A stretch of DNA of 64,000 nucleotides from Paenibacillus sp. FSL R5-0517 (GCF_037974355.1 NZ_CP150235.1:3534001-3598000), one strand, 5' to 3'; counted from the first letter of the stretch, positions 31,739 through 41,349 are shown. Numbers and translations are program-made. The notes: generated by a model from the letters alone, not told the origin.

Positions 31739-33325
31739 TTGAGTGAGACAATGATTCAAAATCCCATACTGCGTGGCTTTAATCCTGATGCATCTATTAT
31801 ACGTGTTGAGGATGACTACTATATTGCCACTTCTACATTCGAGTGGTTTCCTGGAGTAATCATTCATCACTCCAAGGATCTGATCCATTGGCGCCAGTTA
31901 GCCCGCCCTTTGGATCGGGTTAGTCAACTGAACCTGAAAGGCATACCAAGTTCAGGTGGTGTATGGGCGCCATCCCTCAGTTATTCCGATGGTGTATTTT
32001 ATTTATGTTATACGAATGTTGTTGGAAGGAAAGGTGTATACAAGGATCTCTACAACTATGTAGTTACTGCTCCTTCCATTGAGGGACCTTGGTCTGATCC
32101 CGTTTATTTGAACTCAAGTGGTTTTGATCATTTTCTGTTCCATGACGAGGACGGAAGCAAATGGTTATTCAATATGCAATGGGATTTTCGTAAGAATCAA
32201 AATAGTTTTGCAGGAATTATCATGCAACAATATGATCAAGAGCTTGGCAAGCCTGTAGGACCGGTTAAATTAATTACTAAAGGCACTCATTTAGGTGTAA
32301 CTGAAGGGCCAATGGTGTATCAGCGCAATGGATTTTATTATTTACTATTGGCTGAAGGTGGAACGGGAGAGATGCATGCAGCAACATTAATGCGCTCTCG
32401 AAGTTTGGAAGGACCTTATGAGGTAGATCCGGATTATCCTCTGTTAACGACAGTGGGCTCGATAGAACATCTGCTACAAAAGGCAGGGCATGGTAGTCTT
32501 GTGGAAACACAACAAGGTGAGTGGTATATGGTGCATATCTGCAGCAGACCCCTTTTCGACGGAAGCAAACTTAGTCCGCTTGGCCGAGAAACTTCCATCC
32601 AAAAGGTCATTTGGAATGAGGATGGGTGGTTAAAACTTGATTCAGGCAGCCGGTTGCCTGAACTCGAAGTAGCTGCGCCGAATTTGCCAATACATCCGTT
32701 TCCTGAATTGCCCTCAAGAAATCATTTTGATGAACATGCTCTTGGAATGGAATGGAGTTCACTACGAGTACCCGTGGATGAAAGCTGGATTACCCTTAGA
32801 GAACGCAAAGGATATTTACGTCTATATGGACGAGAGTCACTTGTATCCTGGCATGAACAAAGTTTAGTTGCAAGGCGTTTAAGCAGCTTGAACTGCGAGG
32901 CTTCAACATGTGTTGAATTTGAGCCTTCTACCTTTATGCAAATGGCAGGTCTTGTTTTGTATTATGATGAATCAGATCACTTTTATCTGTGTGTATCCTG
33001 GGACGAGCACATTGGCAAACACATCAAGGTGATTGTCAGTCAGCAGGGAGTTTACGATGAGTTGGGGAAAGGTATCAAGCTGGAGGAAGGATCCCCCATC
33101 TATTTAAAGGCTGTTGTGTATCAGGAAAAAACACAATTTCGTTATTCCCTAGATGAGGTAAATTGGATCGACATTGGTCCAGCGTTATATACGGGCGTGC
33201 TTTCCGATGAGTACGGTGGCAAACTCTCGTTTACTGGTGCGTTTGCTGGTGTATGTGTCCAAGATTTGGGTGGTACACGCTTGTACGCAGACTTCGATTA
33301 CTTTGATTATAAAGAGATGGATTAA
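31739..33325 (+). CDS. GH43 glycosidase (beta-xylosidase/arabinofuranosidase type)
   Basis: A 528-residue cytoplasmic enzyme. Residues about 8-300 form the five-bladed propeller: general base Asp17 in GFNPDASIIR, modulator Asp130 in SGFDHFLF and general acid Glu189 in VTEGPMVYQ. Residues about 325-525 form the C-terminal beta-sandwich (DUF1349/XynB type) that shapes the active site. It removes xylose, arabinose or related sugars from the non-reducing ends of oligosaccharides. The start is TTG 31739, 8 bases after GGAGG; TTG 31724 is upstream and overlaps that site. It ends the long cluster that starts with GH88, suggesting the substrate carries a pentose or similar side sugar. Confidence 0.88.
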   Translation: MSETMIQNPILRGFNPDASIIRVEDDYYIATSTFEWFPGVIIHHSKDLIHWRQLARPLDRVSQLNLKGIPSSGGVWAPSLSYSDGVFYLCYTNVVGRKGVYKDLYNYVVTAPSIEGPWSDPVYLNSSGFDHFLFHDEDGSKWLFNMQWDFRKNQNSFAGIIMQQYDQELGKPVGPVKLITKGTHLGVTEGPMVYQRNGFYYLLLAEGGTGEMHAATLMRSRSLEGPYEVDPDYPLLTTVGSIEHLLQKAGHGSLVETQQGEWYMVHICSRPLFDGSKLSPLGRETSIQKVIWNEDGWLKLDSGSRLPELEVAAPNLPIHPFPELPSRNHFDEHALGMEWSSLRVPVDESWITLRERKGYLRLYGRESLVSWHEQSLVARRLSSLNCEASTCVEFEPSTFMQMAGLVLYYDESDHFYLCVSWDEHIGKHIKVIVSQQGVYDELGKGIKLEEGSPIYLKAVVYQEKTQFRYSLDEVNWIDIGPALYTGVLSDEYGGKLSFTGAFAGVCVQDLGGTRLYADFDYFDYKEMD

Positions 33326-33377
33326 GATATAAGCGGAGGTTGTAATTTTAATACGAAATTGCACGTGAATTGTAATG

Positions 33378-33410
33378 AAAGAGTCACTCAGACAATCTGA
33401 GTGACTCTTT
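33378..33410. terminator. Terminator at end of the GH88-GH43 cluster
   Basis: AAAGAGTCACTCAGA and its exact complement around a CAA loop (15-bp stem) about 50 bases after the GH43 stop. The T run is within the stem end. Confidence 0.85.
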
Positions 33411-33725
33411 GAGTTGGCAACAATATACGAAAACTCGGTTTGCATTTATATAATGTGTTGCCACTTAGTGTCTGAAAATAGAATCAGACTGTTATCTCCC
33501 TGATTTCAGGCCATAAGTGTAGCTTTGTTACACAAATAAGGGTCAGACAAGGAAACCGTATTTTTAGGATAAATATCCAAACAAAAAGCCGTAATCTTGT
33601 GTTAAAATGAGAGCGTTTTATAACAATCAATATCATTTTTCCTAAGTTGGCTGTTATAAGCGGAAAGATCTCCTGAACCCTTACCCTTACAGCAAAAGAA
33701 CATACGGACCAAGGAGGAGTAGCAC
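33411..33725 (+). promoter_or_regulatory. Gap between clusters; leader of next operon
   Basis: No gene is visible in these 315 bases. A -10-like TAAAAT at 33603-33608 lies about 115 bases before the kinase start, without a good -35 box. It is overlapped by the cre-like site listed separately. The kinase has a strong AAGGAGGAG. Confidence 0.4.
33607..33621 (+). promoter_or_regulatory. cre-like site overlapping the -10 box
   Basis: ATGAGAGCGTTTTAT differs at one base from WTGAAARCGYTT and overlaps the end of TAAAAT in the same way as the site at 16019 overlaps its TATAAT. Confidence 0.45.
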
Positions 33726-35507
33726 ATGCGTTTTTTTCGCCAGCTCAGGTATAGCGTTTTTTTGAAATTTTCTGCGGCTTTTATCATTGCAGGGCTGACT
33801 CCCCTATTTTTGCAAAGCTTCTATTCCTATCAGACCTTCACTTCACACGTGGAACGTTATGCGCAGGATAATCTCAAACAAATGGTCATGTACATGAGCT
33901 ACAACATCAATGATGCGCTTGAACAGTATGACGATACCACCCAATTGATGTATACCGGAAGATATAAGGGCTTCGTTCAGGGCGCAAACATCAAACAGAC
34001 TTACCAGGTCAACCAGTTGGAACAAATCAATGCCATTCCGATCGATACGTTTCTTGAAACGCTCCTCTATAGCGACAACTATATTGCAAGCGTTTTTTTT
34101 GCTCGTCAATCTGATAATAAAATATTTTATCAAACACGTAGTACAAGAGAGCTGCTTGAGAATCAACTACCTGTTCCGACCTGGAGTCAAGCGATGCAGG
34201 AGAACCCGACAAAAGTAGCCTTTTTTGTGACTCATTCGGTTCCTTATTTTGCCGGCTTTAACGAGAATGTGTTCACCATAGGCCGAAATCTGATAGATAC
34301 ATCTGGAGAGCCCACGGCCACGCCCAAGGTGCTTGGAACGCTTTTTATTGATGTCAAAGCCTCCAGAATCGGTCAATTGTTTGCGGAAATTCAGTTGAAT
34401 GATAAAGACAATCTGTTTGTGCTGGACGGACAGGAACAGGTGTTTTTCAGCAATCGCGACCCGGAGAACGATGCTATGCCTGTTACGGAATCCATGGATG
34501 ATCACACTATGGAATTCACAGAATCGGTAGCGGCGTTGAATGGTAACATGGTGGTCCAGATATCAAAAGAACGATTGTATGAGCAATTAACCTCCACGCG
34601 CTCCTCCTTTATTTTCACCATTGCGTTTTCAGTATTTGTGCTGATGATTATGGGCATCTGGTTCTCACGCAGGCTTTCGACGCCCATCCGTAAGCTTATT
34701 CGACAGATGGTGATTGTGGAATCAGGCAACCTTGACACCCGAGTAGACATTCAGGGTAAGGATGAGCTTGGACGTCTGGGAAAAGGTTTTAACCGTATGG
34801 TAGAAAGATTGCGAAATTATATCGACGACGCATTTGTTGCCGAGATCAAGCAAAAGCAAACGGAACTTAATGCATTGAAAAGCCAGATCAGGCCTCATTA
34901 CCTATATAACACACTTGAGGTGATTCGCATGAATGCAGTCGACAAGGATGCGCTCGAGGTCGGTGACATGATTGCTTCGTTATCCCATCAGTTGAAGTAT
35001 GTGATCGACTATGGGGAAGAGTGGGTTACGCTCCGGGAAGAATTAGATCATTTAACGGACTATTTTTATATCATCGAAGTCAGGTTTGAAAGGCGTTACC
35101 GCCTGAATGTTCACGTGGCTGACAATGTTCCTCTGAGCACGGCCATGCTGAAGTTGTCCCTGCAGCCTTTTGTAGAAAATGCGATTGAACACGGTTTGCA
35201 TCCCCAAGGCAGAGGTACCGTGGAAGTGTCGATTTCTCGATCCGAAAACCATTTGATCATCACCATTTCCGACGATGGTGTTGGCATGGACGAATCGAGG
35301 TACACCGAGGTGATGCATTTGTTGAACTCCCGTGATCAAAGCACCGTACATGTCGGTATGAAAAACGTGCAGAAGCGTATCCGCTCCCTATGCGGAACAG
35401 AATACGGCTTAAGTATCGCAAGCAAACTGCATATCGGAACTTCGATTACGCTGGAATTACCCATAAAGGAGGGGAACGAAAATGATCAAGGTGATTTTGG
35501 CGGATGA
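33726..35507 (+). CDS. YesM-type sensor histidine kinase
   Basis: A 593-residue membrane kinase: TM1 about 12-33, extracellular sensor about 34-290, TM2 about 294-316, HAMP about 315-370, His391 in IRPHYLYNTLEVI, and HATPase_c with LQPFVENAIEHGL and DDGVGMDE. It senses a sugar-related signal and phosphorylates the regulator that overlaps its last 26 bases. AAGGAGGAG precedes the ATG. It is the first gene of a five-gene operon-like unit with a complete CUT1 importer minus ATPase. Confidence 0.92.
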   Translation: MRFFRQLRYSVFLKFSAAFIIAGLTPLFLQSFYSYQTFTSHVERYAQDNLKQMVMYMSYNINDALEQYDDTTQLMYTGRYKGFVQGANIKQTYQVNQLEQINAIPIDTFLETLLYSDNYIASVFFARQSDNKIFYQTRSTRELLENQLPVPTWSQAMQENPTKVAFFVTHSVPYFAGFNENVFTIGRNLIDTSGEPTATPKVLGTLFIDVKASRIGQLFAEIQLNDKDNLFVLDGQEQVFFSNRDPENDAMPVTESMDDHTMEFTESVAALNGNMVVQISKERLYEQLTSTRSSFIFTIAFSVFVLMIMGIWFSRRLSTPIRKLIRQMVIVESGNLDTRVDIQGKDELGRLGKGFNRMVERLRNYIDDAFVAEIKQKQTELNALKSQIRPHYLYNTLEVIRMNAVDKDALEVGDMIASLSHQLKYVIDYGEEWVTLREELDHLTDYFYIIEVRFERRYRLNVHVADNVPLSTAMLKLSLQPFVENAIEHGLHPQGRGTVEVSISRSENHLIITISDDGVGMDESRYTEVMHLLNSRDQSTVHVGMKNVQKRIRSLCGTEYGLSIASKLHIGTSITLELPIKEGNENDQGDFGG

Positions 35508-37077
35508 TGAGCCTATCATTATCAAAGGATTGCAAAAGCTTATTAATTGGTCCAGTCTAGGCATGGAGATTATCGGGCAAGCCAGTGAAGGAAACGAATT
35601 AATGCGAATGCTGGAGCAGAACCATCCTGATCTAATTATCAGTGACATCAAAATGCCTAATATGACGGGTATTGACATTATCAAAACGATTAAAGAGAAT
35701 GCGCTGCCCGTCAAAGTTATTTTTATTAGCGCATATCAAGAATTCAGTTATGCCAGGGACGCCGTTTCATACGGTGCACTGGATTATTTGTTGAAACCTA
35801 TTCGCAGAACTCAGCTTGAGCAAGTGTTACTTCGTGCTGCTCGGCTCATTACTGAAGAACATGAGGACAAACTTCGTCAAGGTAAACTTAAACATTTGGA
35901 GAAAAAGGTTCATTTGGAGCAACGTGAAGAGGGAATTTCTCGTCTAATCGAAGGAACTTTATCAAAAAATTCGGATTACTACCCGTTGATTTGTAATGTA
36001 TTGCGAGGTCCCCAATATTGTATCGGAATAATGGATGTTGAATGGGGAGAAGTCGGACAAAAGTGGAACGATAAAGAGACCAGACTCGCTTTGTTTGCTG
36101 TTGGTAATATCTTAAACGAATTGATTACGGAACCAGCAATTGGTCAAGTTCTACTGTACGGTGACAAGTATGTTTATATATGTGGATTTGATAATGAACA
36201 AGACTCACGGGAGATGGCCAAGGAAATTCATAGAAATATCAGACAATATCTAAAACTGGGATCGACGATTGGAATCAGTAGTATGATCGATCAACTATTT
36301 AATTTACCAGATGCATATCAACAAGCCAGGTATGCTAATGATTTAAAGTATTTCTTGGGGATCGACAAAGTAATTGAATTTAATGGAGCTCCTCTGGCTG
36401 CTAAGTCACGTGTTATAGAAATTTACAGTTTGCAGCGTCAGGCAGCAATTCATTTTATAGAAAATGATCAAAAAATGGGAATGAAAATATGGAAAGAATT
36501 GCTGGAAATGATTAGATTAGCACACTTCGGGGATCGTACATTAGCTATATCTACGTGCTTGTCCTCTCTCCTATATTTGGTTCAAGAACTAGAAAAGTCT
36601 GGTTTGTTAACAACGGAACAAAGTGTACTGCGTGACCAGGCACAGGTACGATTAAGCCAACTCAAAACATATAACCAAGTCCTTCACGAAATGATTCGAA
36701 TTGTTGAGGATTTACTCATGATCATCGAGAACGAATCTGGAAATAAGGAAAAAGCAGTATTGGCAAAAGTTAAACAGTTCATAGAAACTCACTACCATGA
36801 AGAAGTTACACTTGAATCCGTTGCTAACATAACCTATATGAATTCAAGCTACTTTAGTTTTTTCTTCAAAAAACATACAGGAAAAAATTTCAAACAATAT
36901 TTAACGGAGGTTCGTTTGAAGCATGCTATTCGAATGCTGTTACATACGGACTTCATGGTTTACGAAATAGCTGAAAAAGTTGGATATCATAATCCTCGTC
37001 ATTTTAGCGATATTTTCCGCAAAGCATTTGGACAATTACCAAACGAATACAGACAAGACAAAGGTAAAAACAATTGA
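35482..37077 (+). CDS. YesN-type response regulator (REC + AraC HTH)
   Basis: A 531-residue regulator. REC has VILADDEP, phospho-acceptor Asp55 in ISDIKMPNMTG and Lys in YLLKPIRRTQ. A helical segment and long central region follow, then an AraC HTH (about 430-528) with ANITYMNSSYFSFFFKKHTG and KVGYHNPRHFSDIFRKAFGQ. The start overlaps the kinase gene behind AAAGGAGGGG. It probably activates the importer genes directly downstream. Confidence 0.93.
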   Translation: MIKVILADDEPIIIKGLQKLINWSSLGMEIIGQASEGNELMRMLEQNHPDLIISDIKMPNMTGIDIIKTIKENALPVKVIFISAYQEFSYARDAVSYGALDYLLKPIRRTQLEQVLLRAARLITEEHEDKLRQGKLKHLEKKVHLEQREEGISRLIEGTLSKNSDYYPLICNVLRGPQYCIGIMDVEWGEVGQKWNDKETRLALFAVGNILNELITEPAIGQVLLYGDKYVYICGFDNEQDSREMAKEIHRNIRQYLKLGSTIGISSMIDQLFNLPDAYQQARYANDLKYFLGIDKVIEFNGAPLAAKSRVIEIYSLQRQAAIHFIENDQKMGMKIWKELLEMIRLAHFGDRTLAISTCLSSLLYLVQELEKSGLLTTEQSVLRDQAQVRLSQLKTYNQVLHEMIRIVEDLLMIIENESGNKEKAVLAKVKQFIETHYHEEVTLESVANITYMNSSYFSFFFKKHTGKNFKQYLTEVRLKHAIRMLLHTDFMVYEIAEKVGYHNPRHFSDIFRKAFGQLPNEYRQDKGKNN

Positions 37078-37265
37078 TTACCTTTCAACCTCTTTTTGAA
37101 CCAGAAGGGAACTTGGGTAGGATGAAAACAACATGAAACTCGAAAATGCTACACCTGAAGCTAGAGAAACTTCATTTTACAGAAGGATTGAATTTGTTAA
37201 TCTATCAATAGAAAGAGTAATTGCTTTTAGCAAGCGCTCTCATTTCCGAAAGGGAGGCCATTCAG

Positions 37266-38591
37266 ATGAAAACAAAAAGAAAACGCGGACTCGTGTTAGC
37301 ATTGGCTTTGCTCGTGACATCGGCTTTGTCGGCATGCAGCAGCAGTGGTGATACCAATACAACGACAGGGGGTTCATCAGGCAATTCTACAGAATCAAAA
37401 GTCACCTTCAGCATCGGTTATGCCACAGGGGACCCTGCAGGCAAACAAGCCATCTCCGAAAAAATTAAAGCTTTTATGGAAGCGAATCCAAATATCATTA
37501 TTAAAGATATCAGCGAGGGCACGTCCTCTTCATACCTCGACTGGTTAAAGACAAAGGATGCCGTTGGCGAATTCCCTGATCTTGTAGAAATGCGTGACAC
37601 AGAGGTATTCCTCAAAGCAAACAAAATTGCTGAACTTCCGCAGGAAGTCCAGAATCTGTTCGATTCAGTTCCAGCTATTGACGGCAAAGTATACAACGCT
37701 CCCATGGGGCTTAATGCGCCGGAAGGCATCATTTATAGTAAAAAAGCCTATCGAGATGCAGGTATTACCGAGCTTCCAAAAACCTATGATGAATTTCTGG
37801 CGGACCAGGAAAAATTGAAGGCTTCAGGCATTACTCCAATTGTGGTTGGCGGCAAAGATATTTTCCATATGGGTTTCTGGCTTAACAAGTTCCTCATCGA
37901 TCAGGTATATGCGATCGACCCGGACTGGAACTCAAAACGTACGGCAAAACAGGTAAGTTTCACCGATGACAACGTCGTGCAGGCGATGAACGACTACAAG
38001 GAGCTTTTCCAAAATTACGTGGATAAAGGCTGGCTGAGCACAGGGGATAACCAAACGACATCGATCCTTATTTCCGGTAAAGCGGCGCAGTTATTCTCTG
38101 GACCGTGGATGTTCACCCAAATCGAGGAAGCGGATCCCAACTTCGAATTCGGTTTTTACGCGCTGCCGGATCGTCAGGGCAACATCAATGTGGTAGGACT
38201 CCCTTCTCCTGCGGGCTGGTCGTTGTCTTCCGAAGCGGCAAAGGATCAAGCAAAAAAAGAAGCAATGGTAGCTTTCCTTAAATTCTTCTTTGATAAAGAA
38301 CAATACGGCGAATTTGTAAGTGTAACGAACACTATTCCAGCCACCAAAGACAAACCTGAACTTCAGGTATCCGAGCAAATGCAAACCGTACTGGATCTGG
38401 CAGAAGACAGCAACGTGAAGAAATCGCTTATGATCAATCAATGGTATGGCGAAAATCAGATTCCTTCGCAGTTCCGTAATTGGTATTACAAATTAATGCA
38501 GGATCTCGTTGTTTCCAACACAGACGTGAAGGAATATATGGAAAAAGCAGATGCGGAGTACGACTCGAACGTAGCTTCGAATCAGCAATAA
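37266..38591 (+). CDS. Sugar-binding lipoprotein of ABC importer (shorter type)
   Basis: A 441-residue family 1 solute-binding protein. The signal peptide ends in lipobox LSAC with Cys24, followed by a Ser/Thr/Gly linker. At 441 residues it belongs to the shorter MalE/UgpB-like group, unlike the 526-566-residue binding proteins elsewhere in this window, so it likely binds a smaller sugar. The start is placed at ATG 37266 after AAAGGGAGG; the upstream in-frame codons are not signal-like. A weak cre-like stretch (AGCAAGCGCTCTCA) lies at 37229-37242. Confidence 0.92.
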   Translation: MKTKRKRGLVLALALLVTSALSACSSSGDTNTTTGGSSGNSTESKVTFSIGYATGDPAGKQAISEKIKAFMEANPNIIIKDISEGTSSSYLDWLKTKDAVGEFPDLVEMRDTEVFLKANKIAELPQEVQNLFDSVPAIDGKVYNAPMGLNAPEGIIYSKKAYRDAGITELPKTYDEFLADQEKLKASGITPIVVGGKDIFHMGFWLNKFLIDQVYAIDPDWNSKRTAKQVSFTDDNVVQAMNDYKELFQNYVDKGWLSTGDNQTTSILISGKAAQLFSGPWMFTQIEEADPNFEFGFYALPDRQGNINVVGLPSPAGWSLSSEAAKDQAKKEAMVAFLKFFFDKEQYGEFVSVTNTIPATKDKPELQVSEQMQTVLDLAEDSNVKKSLMINQWYGENQIPSQFRNWYYKLMQDLVVSNTDVKEYMEKADAEYDSNVASNQQ

Positions 38592-38672
38592 TTCGGAGTG
38601 GGCCTCCGCGATGACCGGAAGGCCTGCTTATATTTCGGATAGGAACAGAGGAGAGGAGAGAGGAGCAGGGCC

Positions 38673-39602
38673 ATGCTTAAATCAAAGAACAGATATGAGG
38701 CAAACTCCATGCCAACTGCCAAAAGAAAAAGAAAATGGCCGCACTATGCCGTGTTGTTTATTCTACCATCGTTCATTCTGTACGTTATGTTCGTCATCGT
38801 ACCAACGTTGAGCAGTGTGTATCTCAGCTTTACATCATGGGATGGCGTAAGCAGTAAGGTTAACTTTATCGGTTTGGCCAATTTCAAGGAAATATGGTAT
38901 AGCGAGCGAGTGCACAATGCTCTCAAAAACACGCTGATTTTAACAGTTGTTTTGGTGCTGGTGGAAAATGCGGTAGCACTCGCCCTGGCGATGCTGGTCG
39001 AAAATGTCCGCTGGGCCAAAAATTTGTTTCGCAGCATTTTTTACTTTCCGGTGCTTATGAGCGGAATTGTCATGGGATTCATATGGACGATTATTTTGAA
39101 CTATAATTTCGGAGTGTTGAATCAAATTTTGAGCGCCATCGGCCTGGAATCATGGATGGTGGACTGGCTAGGTAATCCAGACTATGCCCTGATTTCCATT
39201 ATTCTTTCGACCGTATGGAAATCGGCAGGTTATTATATGATTATTTATCTCGCGGGCCTTCAAGGAATCTCGGCGGATCTTGGTGAGGCAGCATCCATAG
39301 ACGGTGCCAATAAGTGGCAGCAATTCCGGCATGTAACCTTTCCGTTGCTGGCAGGTTCAGTCACCGTATGCTCCGTGTTGTCTATGATCGGATCACTGAA
39401 AATATTTGACCAGATCGCTGTAATGACGGATGGTGGCCCTGGCTTTGCAACAGAAACGCTGACCTATATTATTTACAAAGTCGGGTTTGGAGAAATGCGT
39501 CAAGGATTCGGTACGGCCATGGCCTTGGTTCTTTTCCTGTTGATTATGGTCATTACCATTATTCAGGTTAAGGTACTTCGCAAACGGGAGGTACAGCTCT
39601 AA
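38673..39602 (+). CDS. CUT1 sugar ABC transporter permease (MalF/UgpA-like)
   Basis: A 309-residue membrane protein with about six helices (first: AVLFILPSFILYVMFVIVP) and EAA loop LGEAASIDGANKWQQFRHVTFP. AGAGGAGCAGGG precedes the ATG; ATG 38709 is a possible alternative. With the next gene it forms the channel for the sugar captured by the upstream lipoprotein. Confidence 0.92.
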   Translation: MLKSKNRYEANSMPTAKRKRKWPHYAVLFILPSFILYVMFVIVPTLSSVYLSFTSWDGVSSKVNFIGLANFKEIWYSERVHNALKNTLILTVVLVLVENAVALALAMLVENVRWAKNLFRSIFYFPVLMSGIVMGFIWTIILNYNFGVLNQILSAIGLESWMVDWLGNPDYALISIILSTVWKSAGYYMIIYLAGLQGISADLGEAASIDGANKWQQFRHVTFPLLAGSVTVCSVLSMIGSLKIFDQIAVMTDGGPGFATETLTYIIYKVGFGEMRQGFGTAMALVLFLLIMVITIIQVKVLRKREVQL

Positions 39603-40438
39603 TGAACAAAAAAAGAAAAGTGACCGGGAATGATATCATAACACTACTGATAACAACGTTTATTGCTATTGTTTTTTTCTTTCCGATTCTGTTTAATCTG
39701 ATATCTGCCTTCAAAAGCAATGGGGATATTTTACGCAATGCTATTGCATTGCCTAAAACCCTCTATCTGGACAGCTTTAAATATTTGTTGACCGAAACCG
39801 ATTTTCCTGCGGCAATTTTAAACAGTTTTCTGCTTACCATGTTCTCCATTTTGTTCATGGTGCTCATTATCCCAATGGCTGGTTATGCTATTGAACGCCA
39901 CGCTCGCCGCTGGACCAATTTCATTTTTGTGTTCTACCTGGCAGGTATGATGATCCCGTTTCAGGCTTACATGATTCCTTTGTTTAAGGAATTGAAGATG
40001 CTGGGGCTGTATGGTTCGTTGGCAGGTCCGATCGCCATTTACGTCTCAGGTTCCGTCGGTTTTGGTTGTCTCTTGTACACCAGTTTTCTTAAAAGCATTC
40101 CACGAGAGATCGAAGAATCTGCCGAAATTGACGGCTGCTCACGATACGGAATTTTCTGGCGCATCGTCTTCCCGTTACTTGGACCATGTACGGCGAGCAT
40201 GGTCGTGCTTCAAGGATTAGGGATCTGGAACGATTTTCTCATGCCGATGCTGGTATTGCCTTCAGGACAACCCAAAACGATGATTGTGGAAATTTTTTAC
40301 TTCGTCGGCGAATTCTCTTCCAGGTGGGACATGATTTTTGCAGGTACCACCATGTCAATCGTGCCGGTGCTTATCGTATTTGTCTTTTTGCAAAAATATT
40401 TTGTCAAAGGTTTGGCATCCGGAGCGATTAAGGGGTAG
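39602..40438 (+). CDS. CUT1 sugar ABC transporter permease (MalG/UgpE-like)
   Basis: A 278-residue membrane protein with about six helices. The EAA motif is IEESAEIDGCSRYGIFWRI and the end is KYFVKGLASGAIKG. The start overlaps the stop of the partner permease by one base (TAATG), indicating coupled translation. It is the last gene before a terminator; no ATPase gene is present. Confidence 0.92.
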   Translation: MNKKRKVTGNDIITLLITTFIAIVFFFPILFNLISAFKSNGDILRNAIALPKTLYLDSFKYLLTETDFPAAILNSFLLTMFSILFMVLIIPMAGYAIERHARRWTNFIFVFYLAGMMIPFQAYMIPLFKELKMLGLYGSLAGPIAIYVSGSVGFGCLLYTSFLKSIPREIEESAEIDGCSRYGIFWRIVFPLLGPCTASMVVLQGLGIWNDFLMPMLVLPSGQPKTMIVEIFYFVGEFSSRWDMIFAGTTMSIVPVLIVFVFLQKYFVKGLASGAIKG

Positions 40439-40456
40439 CACGGACAATCAAACACA

Positions 40457-40496
40457 CACCAAAAAGGCGCTATCACAAGATAGTGCCTTTTTGGTG
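40457..40496. terminator. Terminator between convergent genes
   Basis: CACCAAAAAGGCGCTATC and GATAGTGCCTTTTTGGTG form an 18-bp stem with one G-T pair and a 4-base loop. A/T runs on both sides suit both directions. Confidence 0.85.
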
Positions 40497-40542
40497 TCTT
40501 ACTTGTATGAGCCATAATGTACAATTTGCGGACTGAATCTGA

Positions 40543-41349
40543 TCATTCTCCTCTTTCGTTAATCTCGTGACCATAAGCCTCGAACTGGGTCAGGGCAGGA
40601 AAAAGAGCGGGCTCGTCTGACTTGATCAACTCACTAAGCTTGACCCATTCTACATTTTTCGGAATCAGGGAAATCGTTTGCGCTTTTCCTGATTTCACCA
40701 GTCGAGCGACCTCACTACTGCCATCCGAAAAGGAGAGCGTGACTTGTGTCCAATAATTGTCGTGCGGAAAATCGGCTCGAAGCACAAGTCTGATTTTGTC
40801 GATGCGTACCATTCTGCCGAAAGAGACCTTAAATTCCGCATCATCCTGCATATTAATGCCCCATGATTCGAAAGGCCATTCCCCGTGGGAGAAAGAAACA
40901 GTATTGCCGTTAATCGCATTTCGCGCAGCAAAAACCGCTTCACCGCGTGTCTCTACATTGGCGGAAGCATGAGGAAAGAGCGAGGTGTTATCATGATGGT
41001 CGTATACGTTCTCAGCCAGGTTTTTGTAGGCGGATATATCTTCAGGTGAAGCAAGCTGTGCAGTCATCACATGAAGATCGCCCGAAAAGGCTTTGGGCGA
41101 ATAGGAGGTTTTTTTCTCAGCAAATGGGATGATGAACTGATATTCGTGTCCTGCCAGAAACACAAAGGCTTCATTCATCGCATCATCCAGTTGCATGAGC
41201 AGATATTGTCCGGCATCCAGGCTTTTCACAATAACCGAATCGCCCGGTTGATAGGGCCTGTTATAAACAAGGTGGACTTGGTCTGAATCTGTGTTCATTG
41301 CGAGCAATTGATTGGCTGCATCCCGAATCTCAATCGTAAGGGTAGTCAT
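40543..41349 (-). CDS. Protein of unknown function with discoidin-like C-terminal half
   Basis: A 268-residue soluble protein without signal peptide or membrane segment. I cannot assign a function. The N-terminal about 110 residues are beta-rich (EIRDAANQLLAM...YQPGDSVIV). The C-terminal about 140 residues resemble galactose-binding/discoidin folds used to bind sugars, with ARNAINGN, WPFESWGINMQDDAEFKVSFG and IDKIRLVLRADFPHDNYW. The start has GGAGGTAA upstream. It lies between a sugar transport operon and a GH2 gene in the same orientation as the latter, but a 344-base gap separates them. It may be a carbohydrate-binding helper protein. Confidence 0.7.
   Translation of the reverse strand: MTTLTIEIRDAANQLLAMNTDSDQVHLVYNRPYQPGDSVIVKSLDAGQYLLMQLDDAMNEAFVFLAGHEYQFIIPFAEKKTSYSPKAFSGDLHVMTAQLASPEDISAYKNLAENVYDHHDNTSLFPHASANVETRGEAVFAARNAINGNTVSFSHGEWPFESWGINMQDDAEFKVSFGRMVRIDKIRLVLRADFPHDNYWTQVTLSFSDGSSEVARLVKSGKAQTISLIPKNVEWVKLSELIKSDEPALFPALTQFEAYGHEINERGE

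Noticed and set aside
37229..37242. AGCAAGCGCTCTCA as a cre site before the binding protein at 37266
   Set aside because: Two or more mismatches to the cre consensus and too close to the start codon for confidence; mentioned only in the gene entry.
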